Shown here: positions 7,858-16,478 of the stretch, piece by piece
Numbering within the stretch: position 1 is the first letter of the stretch
How the letters are laid out: each line of letters begins with the position of its first letter
Assembly (NCBI GenBank): GCA_019239775.1
Contig: JAFAZN010000114.1
Span: 1 to 37,920, forward strand
From: Chloroflexota bacterium
Lineage (GTDB): Bacteria; Chloroflexota; UBA6077; CF-72
Length of the DNA: 37,920 nucleotides
Reading direction: 5' to 3'
Made by a program: the position numbers and the translations under genes
Notes under the pieces: model-generated
The model's database searches: none
What the model was told of the DNA's origin: nothing
What the model saw: the letters and a program-made list of their open reading frames with translations, nothing else

Positions 7858-8799
7858 TTATAGCAGCGCGAGCGCCAGCTGCGCGGCTCCAAACAGGCCT
7901 GCCTGATCACCCAGCTCGGCGCGGACCACCTTCAGGTTGCGTGTGAAATCCAGTCGAGCGCGAGCGCGCACCTCGGCCTCCAACGGCGGGCCCAGCAGGT
8001 CCCAGGCGAGCAAGGCGATGCTGCCACCGATGACGACACGTTCGAGGTCGAGCACCGCGGCCGCTGAAGCGATGCCGCGCCCGACGGCGTCGCCCGCGGT
8101 GCAATAGAGCTCCTGCGCCAGCAAATCCCCGCCGCGTGCGGCGACGGCCACATCCGCGGCGGTCGCGTCTGGACCCAGAATGGTCGGGCGACCCTCGGCC
8201 AAAGCTGCACCCACCCGACGCGCCAGGCCGCTGCCTGAGGCGATGCCTTCCACGCAGCCGCGCGCACCACAGCCGCACGGCGGACCGTCGGGCCAGACGA
8301 TGATGTGGCCGACGTGTCCAGCGTTGCCTGTCTCCCCGTGCAGCAGCTGGCCATCGAGGATGATGCCGCCACCGACGCCCGTGGAGACGACCATGCCGAG
8401 CATGTTGTTCGCGCCCTGACCGGCACCGCGCCAGCGCTCGGCGACTGCCAGGGCCTTGGCGTCGTTATCCACGGTGCACGGCAGCTCAAACGCAGTGCTG
8501 AGCCGCTCGCGAAGGGGGAATTCGCGCCAGGCGTGGATGTTCACCGGGTTGACGATGCCTTCGGGGTAGCGCATCGGTCCGCCGCAGCCGACACCAATCG
8601 CCAGTGGCTGGGCCGCATGCGTACCGATGACCCTCCGGCACGCTTGCTCGAGTGCACCAAAGAGCACGTCTGCATCGTCAGATCGCGGTGTGGTGATACG
8701 CTCACTCGCCAACAACTCGCCATCCGCGGTGACCAGCCCGCAGGCCATCTTGGTCCCGCCGATGTCGATCGCAAGCACGACTCGCTCCACGCGCTGCAT
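7858..8799 (-). CDS. ROK-family sugar kinase (glucokinase-like)
   Basis: 313 residues. The N-terminal phosphate-binding motif AIDIGGTK is at 10-17. The catalytic Asp is D113 in VDNDAKA. The ROK signature follows, with GETGNAGH (E156, H162) and the zinc site CGCGARGCVE at 175-184 (C175, C177, C182). A zinc-bearing ROK protein without a DNA-binding N-terminal domain is usually a kinase, most often for glucose, N-acetylglucosamine or mannose; the sugar cannot be fixed from sequence. The length fits the family (about 300-320). It is divergent from the DedA gene with about 50 nt between. No Shine-Dalgarno sequence stands before the chosen ATG. Confidence 0.87.
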   Translation of the reverse strand: MQRVERVVLAIDIGGTKMACGLVTADGELLASERITTPRSDDADVLFGALEQACRRVIGTHAAQPLAIGVGCGGPMRYPEGIVNPVNIHAWREFPLRERLSTAFELPCTVDNDAKALAVAERWRGAGQGANNMLGMVVSTGVGGGIILDGQLLHGETGNAGHVGHIIVWPDGPPCGCGARGCVEGIASGSGLARRVGAALAEGRPTILGPDATAADVAVAARGGDLLAQELYCTAGDAVGRGIASAAAVLDLERVVIGGSIALLAWDLLGPPLEAEVRARARLDFTRNLKVVRAELGDQAGLFGAAQLALALL

Positions 8800-8849
8800 G
8801 GTGCCACGCGCACGCGAGAGTGCTAACTTCTGTTGGAGTTTCGTCGGGC

Positions 8850-10106
8850 ATGGTGGACTGGTGGACTGAAGTCGGCCTGGCGACCTCCTCTTTCCTCGAC
8901 CGCCACGGGCTGCTAGCGGCCTTTGTGTTTCTGCTGATCGAGGAGGCGGGCGTCCCAGTGCCCGTGCCAGGCGACGTGCTCATGCTGGTCCTCGGCGATC
9001 ATGCGCGGTTCGGTACGGATGTCGTCGTCGTGCTGTTCGGCCAGCAGCTCCGATTCGGCACGATCCAGCTGTGGCAGGCGGTGGCGGCGACCTGGCTGGG
9101 CACGATGATCGGCTCTTCGGTGCTGTACTGGGTTTCGCGCATGGCCGGGCGCGGTCTGGTCTACCGCTACGGTCGCTTCATCCGACTCACGCCGGAGCGA
9201 CTGGATACCACCGAACAGTGGCTCAAAAAACACGGCTCGCGCGCGGTGTTTCTCGGCCGATTGGTGCCAGGCCTGCGCATCGTCACCGCCGTCGCGTGCG
9301 GCGTTTTCGAGGTACCGTTTATCGCGTTTTTCCCGGCGATGAGCCTGGGCGCGCTGCTCTACATCCTGGTCTATACGCTGCTCGGCTATTTCCTCGGCCA
9401 GCCGGTGCTGAGTCTGCTGGAGAAGGTCCACATCCCCTTCGGCTTGCTCGGCTCGCTCGTGCCGGTGACGCTGATCCTGTGGTGGACAGTCCGCGCCCGA
9501 CAGGATATCGGCAAACGCGGCGCGCTCGCCGCCACACCCGATCGCGACGCGCAGGTGCGCGCGGGCCTGCTCGCCGGGCTGCTGGCAACGATCGCGTCCA
9601 CGCTCCTGATCAATGTGGCCATCAACCTGGCGGGCGGCATCGCGTTCAACTTCAGTGCGCCTGGCACGCTCGTCGAGGAGACCGGCCGTCGGCTCGCCTT
9701 CGCGCTCGCGCGCGACATCCAGCCTGTTGTGCTGTTCGTGGCCGTGCCCGCCTTCCTCGGCGTCGGCGGCTTGTGGGGACTTGTTTACGGCGTGTGGGGT
9801 GAACCCTGGTTGGCCAAACGGCTCGACTGGCCGGACTGGCGGCGCGGCATCGTCTTCGCCCTGGTGCCGCTGCTGGTATCACTCGTGTTTGTGATGCCCG
9901 CTCTGGGGCTGGGCTTCCTTGGCATCGGCGCCACCGGGCCTGTGGCCTTGAGTGGCGAGCTGATTCGACACGTCGCGTACGGCGGACTGCTCGGACTGAT
10001 GTACCCGATCTTTCGTGCGCGTCGACCCGTCAAGGTGCGTGCGCATACGCCCGCCGAACTGGCTGCCGACCCGGCGGCCGAATCCGCGGTGGGCGCAGAG
10101 GCTTGA
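8850..10106 (+). CDS. DedA/VTT-family membrane protein with C-terminal membrane extension
   Basis: 418 residues from the ATG at 8850, which has GGAG 11 nt upstream; a GTG at 8820 would add 10 residues. The first about 215 residues are a DedA domain: the early motif EEAGVPVPVPGD and the signature FLGRLVPGLRIVTAVACGV, with flanking hydrophobic segments. DedA proteins are thought to move lipids such as undecaprenyl phosphate across the membrane. Residues about 230-395 are an added module with four or so more hydrophobic segments (LLAGLLATIASTLLINVAI, VVLFVAVPAFLGVGGLWG and others), absent from standard DedA proteins of about 200 residues. I do not recognise it. The end is a hydrophilic Ala/Glu-rich tail. 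Confidence 0.85.
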   Translation: MVDWWTEVGLATSSFLDRHGLLAAFVFLLIEEAGVPVPVPGDVLMLVLGDHARFGTDVVVVLFGQQLRFGTIQLWQAVAATWLGTMIGSSVLYWVSRMAGRGLVYRYGRFIRLTPERLDTTEQWLKKHGSRAVFLGRLVPGLRIVTAVACGVFEVPFIAFFPAMSLGALLYILVYTLLGYFLGQPVLSLLEKVHIPFGLLGSLVPVTLILWWTVRARQDIGKRGALAATPDRDAQVRAGLLAGLLATIASTLLINVAINLAGGIAFNFSAPGTLVEETGRRLAFALARDIQPVVLFVAVPAFLGVGGLWGLVYGVWGEPWLAKRLDWPDWRRGIVFALVPLLVSLVFVMPALGLGFLGIGATGPVALSGELIRHVAYGGLLGLMYPIFRARRPVKVRAHTPAELAADPAAESAVGAEA

Positions 10107-10157
10107 GTCGGTGTTCTGGCACATGGCCCTTGACTTGCAGTAGACCTGTGACCCAGA

Positions 10158-10502
10158 GTGACTGAAACCGGGGGCGTACCATTAGAACCCATGGCTGCAA
10201 CGACGATCGAACCTGCGCCAAATACGGGCGGTGAGCGGCCCGCCAAGGCCAAAGCCGAGGCGACCGCGCCTGCGGTGCCGCGTGTCTTCTGGCGGGCGGT
10301 GGTGCGCACAGGTGGCCAGGTAGGCGCAACCCGAGAACGTGACAGAGTGGAGTGGCACCTCGCGGCGTGCACCGCGCCGACGGACGAGGGTAGCCACTGC
10401 ACAGAGGGCAGGCACTTGATTGAGACCATCGGGCACCCCGATGGCCACTGCATCATCGACGGGGTCTGTGGCCTCTGCGGGGCCGAAGCGCCCAAGGACT
10501 AA
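10158..10502 (+). CDS. Small Cys/His-rich hypothetical protein
   Basis: 114 residues from the GTG at 10158, or 103 from the ATG at 10191; neither has a ribosome site. The N-terminal third is Ala/Pro/Lys-rich and probably disordered. The C-terminal part contains a Cys near AACTAP, then SHC, DGHC, DGVC and GLCGAE. The closing C-x2-C pair with earlier Cys/His could bind zinc. No family recognised. Third codon positions are GC-rich as in neighbouring genes, which supports coding. It stands alone between the DedA gene and the glycosyltransferase, both on the same strand. Confidence 0.5.
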   Translation: MTETGGVPLEPMAATTIEPAPNTGGERPAKAKAEATAPAVPRVFWRAVVRTGGQVGATRERDRVEWHLAACTAPTDEGSHCTEGRHLIETIGHPDGHCIIDGVCGLCGAEAPKD

Positions 10503-10540
10503 TAGTCAAAGACTGAAGTAGCACGCCCGCTGGCGGTCCT

Positions 10541-10546
10541 TAGAAT
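10541..10546 (+). promoter_or_regulatory. Candidate -10 (TAGAAT) of the GT-C gene
   Basis: TAGAAT ends 8 nt before the GTG at 10555. The short gap has no ribosome site, consistent with leaderless expression. Confidence 0.4.
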
Positions 10547-10554
10547 GGCCGGCG

Positions 10555-13500
10555 GTGCCGTGGCGATGGGGGATCTGGCTGCTTGCCGGGTTGGCCGCGG
10601 CGCTGGCGCTGCAGGTGCTGGCGCACCTCCTTGCGCCGCCCGTGGGCCTCAAGGCCTCCTACTGGGCTGCCGCCACTCCGCAAGCGCCGCCCGAGCGCTC
10701 GACTGACTTCCGCTGGTTAGCCGACGCCACGCGCATCGAGCCAGCGCTCGATCTGCACGGCGAAGACTTCGGCGTCCATTTCTTTAACGACGCCACGCGA
10801 TTCAACTTCGGCGCCGACGTGGTACCCGGGCGCGACCAACTGCCGTTCAGCATGCGCTGGGACGGTTGGCTCATCGCACCAACCGCGGGGCCGCGCCATT
10901 TCGTAGTGGATGCCACCGGACCAGCAACCGTATGGCTTGATGGTCAGTCGCTCGGCGCAAACGACAGCACTGTCGATTTGAGCGCGGGGCAGCACCAGTT
11001 GCGCGTGGAGTACTCGCGGCCTGAGGCCAGGGTGCCATCGCTGCGCGTACGTTGGCAGCGCTACCCCGGAGGGGCGCTCGAAACGGTTGGTGGCGATGAC
11101 GTGCGGTGGCGTGAGGATGCCGGCCCGCTGCCACTGCTGAGCACCGCGTTTGGTGCGCTGGGCCTCGCAGCGCTGGCCGCGGTCGCGGTCGCGCTACTTG
11201 TGCTTCTACGCCGTGGAAGACGACTCGCGTGGTGGCCCGCGGGCTTGTTGCTGCTGCCGCTGGCATTCGCGGCCTACGGCACGCTGCTGGAGGCGCCCAT
11301 GGCTGGCAAAGCCACCATCCTGTCGGGCCTGGACGACTGGCTGATCTACGAATCGTCGGCCCGCGACATTCTGCTCAACGGACCGCTGATGGACGGCGGC
11401 CAGGGGCACGCCGCGCCGTTCTACGGCCAACCGCTGTATCCGTACGCGCTAGCGATCGCTCACTGGCTCACCGGTGAGAGCCTGTTCGGCCCGATCGTAG
11501 TGCAGTTCGCCGCCCTGGGCGCGGTCGCGGCAGGTACCGCGGTTCTCGCGCGACGCTGTTTCGGCCAGGTCCTGGATGGCGTCGTCGCGCTTGCTTTCTT
11601 CCTTGTCCTGCTCCAGGTCGAGCCCGAGCACTTCAAGATCGCACGGCAGCTGTTTAACGAGAACTTGTACATGCCGCTAGTGATGGCCAGCCTGGTCGTC
11701 GTGGTCGGACTCGCTCGCGGTACTCGCCCCCCGCCCTGGTGGCAGGCGTTGCTGACGGGAATGCTTCTTGGCGTGACGGCAATCAGCCGCTCGCAGTTTC
11801 TGCTGTTCGTCCCGTTCGCGCTCGCGATCCTGTTCGCCGCTTGGCGTCACGCCGCCCGCCTAACAGCGTTAGGTAGACTACCGCTGTTAGCGTCGAAACT
11901 AACGGTGTTAGTAGGAATTGGCGTTGTTCTCGTCATTGTGCCCGTCACGGCGCGGAACTGGATCGTCTCCGGCCAGTTCGTGCCGATCAGCTCCAGCGGT
12001 GGCGCCAGCCTGCTGGAGTTTCATCGGCCACCCGCGGGGCTGATCGACCAGGCGGCGCTGCAGCAGAACGCTGCCTACAACGCGCTGCATCTGGATACCA
12101 GCACGCGCACGGTCGTGGAGTTCGCGCGTAAGGATCCGGCGGGGTATCTCGGCACGCTTCTTCCGCTCGGTGCGCATAGCATCGGGCTGCAAGGCCGCAA
12201 TGACCCGGGCGTCTCCTGGCCGCTCCTGCTGACCTGCGCGCTGTATGTGGGCAGCTTGGCATTCAAGCGAACCCGGCGGCTGCACGTTTGGCCGGTGCAT
12301 GCCTTCGTCGGTACGCATCTGCTGGTCCTGATGCTCTTCGAAGCCGATACGTACGGCTACCGACTGGTCATGCCGATGTACGCGCCGATGGCGGCGGTGG
12401 CGGGGCAGGTGCCGCTGGAGTTGGTTCAACGACTGCTGCGGTCGCGCTTCGGGTCAGCCATCCGCAGTGGCGAGCAGCAACGCGCGGCGCGCTTCGCGCT
12501 CGCCGGCTGGAGCGCGATCGGTCTACTGGCGATGCTCTGGCAGGTGGGCAGCCTCGTACCGATCTGGCCCGATCGAGAAGCGGCGCTGCATGGCCTCGGC
12601 GGCGCGGCCGCGCACGCGGTTGAGACGGCCGATCGAGTCAGCGCGGAGTCGATTTACGTGGCCTCCGTTGACGGCACCCCCAGGCACTTTGGCGCGGGCA
12701 ACTTGCCAGGGCTGCGGTACCCCTGGATCAAGTGGTTCGATCCACTGCGTTCGCTGCCACTGCCGCCTGCCTCGACAACCGCCGTCTATGTGCTGTCCGA
12801 GCTGCGCGGCGTGCCCGACCGTACGGGCAACTTGACCGACTGTCTTGGTCCGCCAGACGCGTTCGCTGAGATAGTGGCAGGCGCCGACCAGGTACGGGCC
12901 GCGTGCACGGCCAGCCTGATACAGGCGAGCTCCCTCGGAGCAACATTTGACGGTCTCGCGCGCATCGACGCACTGAGCGCGCCGGCTTCGGCAGCGGCGG
13001 GCGAGCCGCTCGAAACGCGGTTGGTGTGGCAGCCCCTGGTTGCGCATCCCGAGCCGCGCCAGGTTTCCGTACAGCTCGACGATCCCGCGAGCGGCGACGG
13101 CAGCTTGTGGGGAAACGGCACAGTCGAGCTCTATCCCGCCGCGCAGTGGCAGACGGACGAGACGGTGCTGAGTCGAATCCCCGTCAGCACGGACGCGACC
13201 GCGCTTCCGCAGACGTATCGACTGACTGTCGGCATGAGCCCGGTCAAGCCGAATGCCGGACCGGATCTGGCGACGTGGCAGGGAACCCGCACCGACCGAG
13301 TGCCAGTAGCCAGCGTGGCGCTCACGCCCGGGCTGTTGACGGCCGATATGCCGCTGCCCAACGACATGCGGCCCGTTGAAGGACCGCCGCTGATGGGAGG
13401 CGGCTTGGAGCTTGTCGCCGCGCGACCGCTGCCGGCCGAGGCGGCGGTTGGCGGTCCGCTGCGACTTGGCCTGTTGTGGCGCGCGACGCAGGACTCGCCG

Positions 13501-14160
13501 TCGGTGACGCAGGTGCGGCTACGGCTCGTGGACAGTCGTGGTTCGGTGCTGCAGGAGTCGGCGCTGCCATTGCTCGGTGGCCGCGCCGCGCCAGGCACGC
13601 TGCGCGAAGGCAACGTGGTGCGCGATGAGCAAAGCTTCGTCGTGTCAGCGGCGTTGTCTGGTCAGAACGTCGCGCTCGAACTGTCGCTGGAGGATCAATG
13701 GCAGCGGCTCGGGAGCTTGAACCTCACGGGCCGGGCGCACGTGATGGACACTTCACGAGCACCGGCAATCGCTAGCTTCGGTGGCGCGATGGAACTCCTG
13801 TCTTTCGGCATTGACCCCGCCTCAGTCAAAGCCGGCGATAAGGTGAACGTGAACTTGCGCTGGCGCGCGGCTGCACCCATGTCTGTGGGCTACAAAGTGT
13901 TCGTGCACGTCCTGGACGTCTCTGGCTCGAGCGTGCTGGCCCAACGTGATTCCGAACCGTTGGGTGGCGCCGCGCCCACGACGAGTTGGTTAACGGGCGA
14001 AGACCTGGATGACGCGTACCCGTTGGTGCTGCCAAAGGCGCTGGCACCTGGCGAATACCCCGTCGAGGTGGGTGTCTACGACCCGCGCAGTGGCGACCGA
14101 CTTACCCTCGGCGATGGCGCGAACCACCTGGTCCTCTCCACGCGGCTGACGGTGCGCTAG
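10555..14160 (+). CDS. Giant GT-C membrane glycosyltransferase with PA14-like and beta-sandwich domains
   Basis: 1201 residues. After a first membrane helix (about 5-27), residues about 70-170 form a PA14-like beta domain (MRWDGWLIAPTAGPRHFVV, ATVWLDGQ, GQHQLRVEY). A multi-span part covers about 195-655. Its first outer loop carries the acidic pair D260-D261 in LSGLDDWLIYE, as expected for GT-C enzymes that use polyprenyl-phosphate sugars. The C-terminal about 500 residues contain three related beta-sandwich modules, each opening with a W-R/Q motif (LVWQPL near 821, LLWRAT near 971, LRWRAA near 1098); the last ends with PGEYPVEVGVYDPRSGDRL. It probably glycosylates an envelope polymer or protein outside the membrane. 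The sugar and acceptor are unknown. A run of rare Leu codons lies near codons 436-453. Confidence 0.85.
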   Translation: MPWRWGIWLLAGLAAALALQVLAHLLAPPVGLKASYWAAATPQAPPERSTDFRWLADATRIEPALDLHGEDFGVHFFNDATRFNFGADVVPGRDQLPFSMRWDGWLIAPTAGPRHFVVDATGPATVWLDGQSLGANDSTVDLSAGQHQLRVEYSRPEARVPSLRVRWQRYPGGALETVGGDDVRWREDAGPLPLLSTAFGALGLAALAAVAVALLVLLRRGRRLAWWPAGLLLLPLAFAAYGTLLEAPMAGKATILSGLDDWLIYESSARDILLNGPLMDGGQGHAAPFYGQPLYPYALAIAHWLTGESLFGPIVVQFAALGAVAAGTAVLARRCFGQVLDGVVALAFFLVLLQVEPEHFKIARQLFNENLYMPLVMASLVVVVGLARGTRPPPWWQALLTGMLLGVTAISRSQFLLFVPFALAILFAAWRHAARLTALGRLPLLASKLTVLVGIGVVLVIVPVTARNWIVSGQFVPISSSGGASLLEFHRPPAGLIDQAALQQNAAYNALHLDTSTRTVVEFARKDPAGYLGTLLPLGAHSIGLQGRNDPGVSWPLLLTCALYVGSLAFKRTRRLHVWPVHAFVGTHLLVLMLFEADTYGYRLVMPMYAPMAAVAGQVPLELVQRLLRSRFGSAIRSGEQQRAARFALAGWSAIGLLAMLWQVGSLVPIWPDREAALHGLGGAAAHAVETADRVSAESIYVASVDGTPRHFGAGNLPGLRYPWIKWFDPLRSLPLPPASTTAVYVLSELRGVPDRTGNLTDCLGPPDAFAEIVAGADQVRAACTASLIQASSLGATFDGLARIDALSAPASAAAGEPLETRLVWQPLVAHPEPRQVSVQLDDPASGDGSLWGNGTVELYPAAQWQTDETVLSRIPVSTDATALPQTYRLTVGMSPVKPNAGPDLATWQGTRTDRVPVASVALTPGLLTADMPLPNDMRPVEGPPLMGGGLELVAARPLPAEAAVGGPLRLGLLWRATQDSPSVTQVRLRLVDSRGSVLQESALPLLGGRAAPGTLREGNVVRDEQSFVVSAALSGQNVALELSLEDQWQRLGSLNLTGRAHVMDTSRAPAIASFGGAMELLSFGIDPASVKAGDKVNVNLRWRAAAPMSVGYKVFVHVLDVSGSSVLAQRDSEPLGGAAPTTSWLTGEDLDDAYPLVLPKALAPGEYPVEVGVYDPRSGDRLTLGDGANHLVLSTRLTVR
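11860..11911 (+). repeat. Cluster of GTTAG/CTAAC palindromes inside the GT-C gene
   Basis: CTAACAGCGTTAG (11860-11872) and CTAACGGTGTTAG (11899-11911) are near-perfect 13-nt palindromes. CGCTGTTAG (11882-11890) also pairs with CTAACAGCG at 11860. In frame this codes for a Leu-rich segment using CTA and TTA codons that are rare in the rest of the gene. Confidence 0.5.
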
Positions 14161-14184
14161 AAGCGCGGGCGAAGAGGCTGAACT

Positions 14185-14790
14185 TCAGCCGGGCTGCGCG
14201 AGCTCGTCGAGGGACTTGCGGAAGCTCGGCGCGAAGTGTCCGAGAAAATAGTCGACCTCGGGCATGCCCATGCTGCGCGCTTTTACCTCGAGCTGGCGCT
14301 CGGCGACGGCGAATTCGCGGTTGCCTGCGGCGTATTCGATGGCGCACTTCAGGTAGGCGTCGAGGGCGTCGGCGGCCTTGACCCACTTCATCAAGTCGGG
14401 ATCGCGCTCCGCGTTGGTGATCAGCGGCCGATAGACCGCGGCCAATGCCTCGGGCACCATGCGCAGCAGCTCATCGGCGGCGAGCGACTCGATTTCGCGC
14501 ACGTTGCGCAGCATGCCCGGGTTGTGGTGCTTCACCGGTGAGGGGATGTCGCCGGTCATCACTTCTTCGGCGTCGTGGAACAGCGCCAGGATCACCGCAC
14601 GTCCAACGTCGACGTTTTTGGCATAGATCGAAGAGGCGATCGTGCACAGCGCGTGGGTGAGCAGTGCGACCTGAAACGAGTGTTCGGCGACGTTCTCGGG
14701 CACCGCGCTGCGCATCAGGACCCAGCGCTGGATCAGCCGCAGCCGGTAGAGGTACGCGTAAAAGTGGCCGTTGCCCTGGGCGTCCAGCAC
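14185..14790 (-). CDS. yfbR: YfbR-type HD-domain 5'-deoxynucleotidase
   Basis: 201 residues, aligning throughout with E. coli YfbR. Opening: FYAYLYRLRLIQRW. HD metal ligands are H37 (AEHSFQVA), H72-D73 (FHDAEEV) and D141 (KAADALDAYLK). The catalytic Glu position is E76, and R22-W23 occupy the deoxy-selective pocket positions known in YfbR. The C-terminal motif DYFLGHFAPSFRKSLDEL is also conserved. It hydrolyses deoxynucleoside 5'-monophosphates and so helps balance dNTP pools. The GTG start shares its G with the stop codon of the upstream ATPase gene (TAGTG), so translation is coupled. A GGCTGAA-C-TTCAGCC hairpin at 14176-14190 lies at the 3' end between this gene and the convergent GT-C gene. 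Confidence 0.88.
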   Translation of the reverse strand: MLDAQGNGHFYAYLYRLRLIQRWVLMRSAVPENVAEHSFQVALLTHALCTIASSIYAKNVDVGRAVILALFHDAEEVMTGDIPSPVKHHNPGMLRNVREIESLAADELLRMVPEALAAVYRPLITNAERDPDLMKWVKAADALDAYLKCAIEYAAGNREFAVAERQLEVKARSMGMPEVDYFLGHFAPSFRKSLDELAQPG

Positions 14791-16046
14791 TAGGCTGAGC
14801 GACCCGAGAGCGCGGCATGTTCGCGGGCTTCAGTGGTGATCTGCTCGGCAAGCGCGATCACACCCCGCACGACGGCATTGTTGCGGCGGGTATCAACCAA
14901 TGATTCGCCGCGCAGCGCAGCGGTGGCGGGCGCGTCACCACCGTGACCAATTTCGGTCCAGGGCGCCGCCGTCGCGGCGGCGAACTCGCTGACGCCGAGG
15001 CTGGCGTATGGGTGCGGTCGATTCAGCACATAGGCGAGTCGCGCGGTTGGCAGGCTCAGCACCTCCGTCAGAATACGGCGCGTCTCCAAGACGTCGCGCA
15101 GCGACGTTGATTCAGGTGTGGCGATGACCAGCACCCGATCCGCGAGCTCCAGGCCGCTGAGCGCAATTTCGCTGAAGGTGTGCGGCAGGTCGAGCACGAC
15201 ATAGCCGAAATGGCGGCGCAGCACGGTCACGATGGCATGCACCTGTTCCGCGGTGATGGTTTGTCCCTCTTCAGGTTTCGTCGCGGCGGGGAAGATGCGT
15301 AGCGAGCTGCTGTGAGGGATCAGGTAGATGTCCAGGCCCGGGCGATCCAGCGTACGCAGTGTGACCGGTGATGCCTGGGCAAGCACGCCTCGCGGTTCGA
15401 GCCACAGGCTGCCGAGGGCATGCCCAAACAGCACGTCCAGGTCGAGCAGCGCTACATCATCTGGATGGCGTTGCGCCAGGGCAATCGCCAGGTTCAGAGC
15501 AATAGTGGTGACGCCTGAGCCGCCGCGCGGGGAGTACACCGCCGTGACGAATCCGCGCGACGCGCGGCTCTCTTCAGGCTGCGATTCCGCGGCGAGTCGC
15601 GCATTGGCCAGGGCCTGGCGTTCGGAGATGACTCCGGCCAGGTAGCGGAGGATGGCGTCGTTTTTGCCGAGCAAGTTGTCGAAATCAGCTCGTGCGAGGC
15701 GGAGAACGAAGGCGTCCTCGATCGCGATGGCGCTCGTCACATACGCCGTTTCGGCGATGAACGCGGCCTCCCCGATGATCTCGCCAGAACCGAGAAACTG
15801 CAGCACGCGCTCCTGGCCGGGGCGTTCGCTCACGAACAGGCGGAACCGACCGGACTCGATCAGGTAGAGCGCATCCGCAGCCTCGCCCTGGCGGTACAGC
15901 GACTTGCCCGATTCGACCTTGCGCCGCGTCAGGCGCTTGCGGACGCGCTGGCGAAGTTCGGGCTCGAGCACTGACAGAAAGGGCGCCCGCTCGAGTATGC
16001 CGCCGGCCCCGTCACGTCGGCGGTGGAACCAGGGCAGCCGCGGCAT
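14790..16046 (-). CDS. cNMP-binding domain fused to CpaE/MinD-like P-loop ATPase
   Basis: 418 residues from the ATG at 16046. The frame is open to 16295, but the extra 83 residues look non-coding and overlap a likely divergent ORF. Residues about 16-128 form a Crp/FNR-type cyclic-nucleotide fold (YRQGEAADALYLIESGRFR, GEIIGEAAFI). The phosphate-binding cassette keeps Glu, but the usual Arg before S/T-A is Val (AYVTSA), so cAMP binding is uncertain. No Crp helix-turn-helix follows. Residues about 165-400 are a MinD/ParA/CpaE-type ATPase with a deviant P-loop PRGGSGVTT (173-181), lacking the GKT lysine as many CpaE/TadZ proteins do, and a LLDLDVLFGHALGSL switch region. CpaE-like proteins place pili or secretion machines; no pilus genes are near. 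Coupled to yfbR. Confidence 0.8.
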   Translation of the reverse strand: MPRLPWFHRRRDGAGGILERAPFLSVLEPELRQRVRKRLTRRKVESGKSLYRQGEAADALYLIESGRFRLFVSERPGQERVLQFLGSGEIIGEAAFIAETAYVTSAIAIEDAFVLRLARADFDNLLGKNDAILRYLAGVISERQALANARLAAESQPEESRASRGFVTAVYSPRGGSGVTTIALNLAIALAQRHPDDVALLDLDVLFGHALGSLWLEPRGVLAQASPVTLRTLDRPGLDIYLIPHSSSLRIFPAATKPEEGQTITAEQVHAIVTVLRRHFGYVVLDLPHTFSEIALSGLELADRVLVIATPESTSLRDVLETRRILTEVLSLPTARLAYVLNRPHPYASLGVSEFAAATAAPWTEIGHGGDAPATAALRGESLVDTRRNNAVVRGVIALAEQITTEAREHAALSGRSA

Positions 16047-16060
16047 CTGATCAAACCGGG

Positions 16061-16069
16061 ACTGTAGCA
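16061..16069 (-). promoter_or_regulatory. Extended -10 (TGC-TACAGT)
   Basis: On the minus strand TG-C-TACAGT lies 14 nt before the ATG at 16046. It supports that start over the longer frame and would drive the ATPase-yfbR pair. Confidence 0.4.
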
Positions 16070-16201
16070 CGCGGGTTTCAGTACGAAGGTCCCTGCCTCC
16101 GGGACTGGGAGGCGGCCGATGATGCCTACAGATAGTAGAGAGCACACCTGGATCAAATATCTGGCATGGGCAATGCAGCAGGAAAGTGGGGTCAAAATCA
16201 A

Positions 16202-16426
16202 ATGAGCGTGGTGGTTCCATTTCCTGGAGCTCGCGACGCCGCGCGCGGTGGACAGCGCGGACACGCAAGCCAGACGGTGGCGGTTCATCCGGCACGTGCC
16301 GGTAGTGTGATTAGCTGGGTGCGCCCTGCCACGTGCGAATGCTGCGGGCGGCCGACGCTCGCGGGCCGAAGTGCGCTGCGCGGCAGCACCTTGTGCAGGC
16401 ACTGCAGTCCGCCGAACATCGCCTGA
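16202..16426 (+). CDS. Small zinc-ribbon protein
   Basis: 74 residues from the ATG at 16202; an earlier in-frame ATG at 16166 is possible. The C-terminal third holds two Cys pairs, CECC and CRHC, separated by about 16 residues (GRPTLAGRSALRGSTL), a classic four-Cys zinc ribbon. The N-terminal part is Arg/Gly/Ala-rich. A purine-rich stretch (AGGAAAGTGGGG) lies upstream, though at a longer than ideal distance. It is divergent from the cNMP-ATPase gene. Function unknown; such ribbons often bind nucleic acid or act as adaptors. Confidence 0.5.
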   Translation: MSVVVPFPGARDAARGGQRGHASQTVAVHPARAGSVISWVRPATCECCGRPTLAGRSALRGSTLCRHCSPPNIA

Positions 16427-16478
16427 CGCATCCCGCTGCCTGAGCGTGGGCTGATCTGATCTAGTTCCAGATGAGCCT

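Noticed and set aside
16047..16295. N-terminal extension of the cNMP-ATPase
   Set aside because: The 83 extra residues lack a domain pattern, overlap the divergent zinc-ribbon ORF, and an extended -10 lies within them just before 16046.
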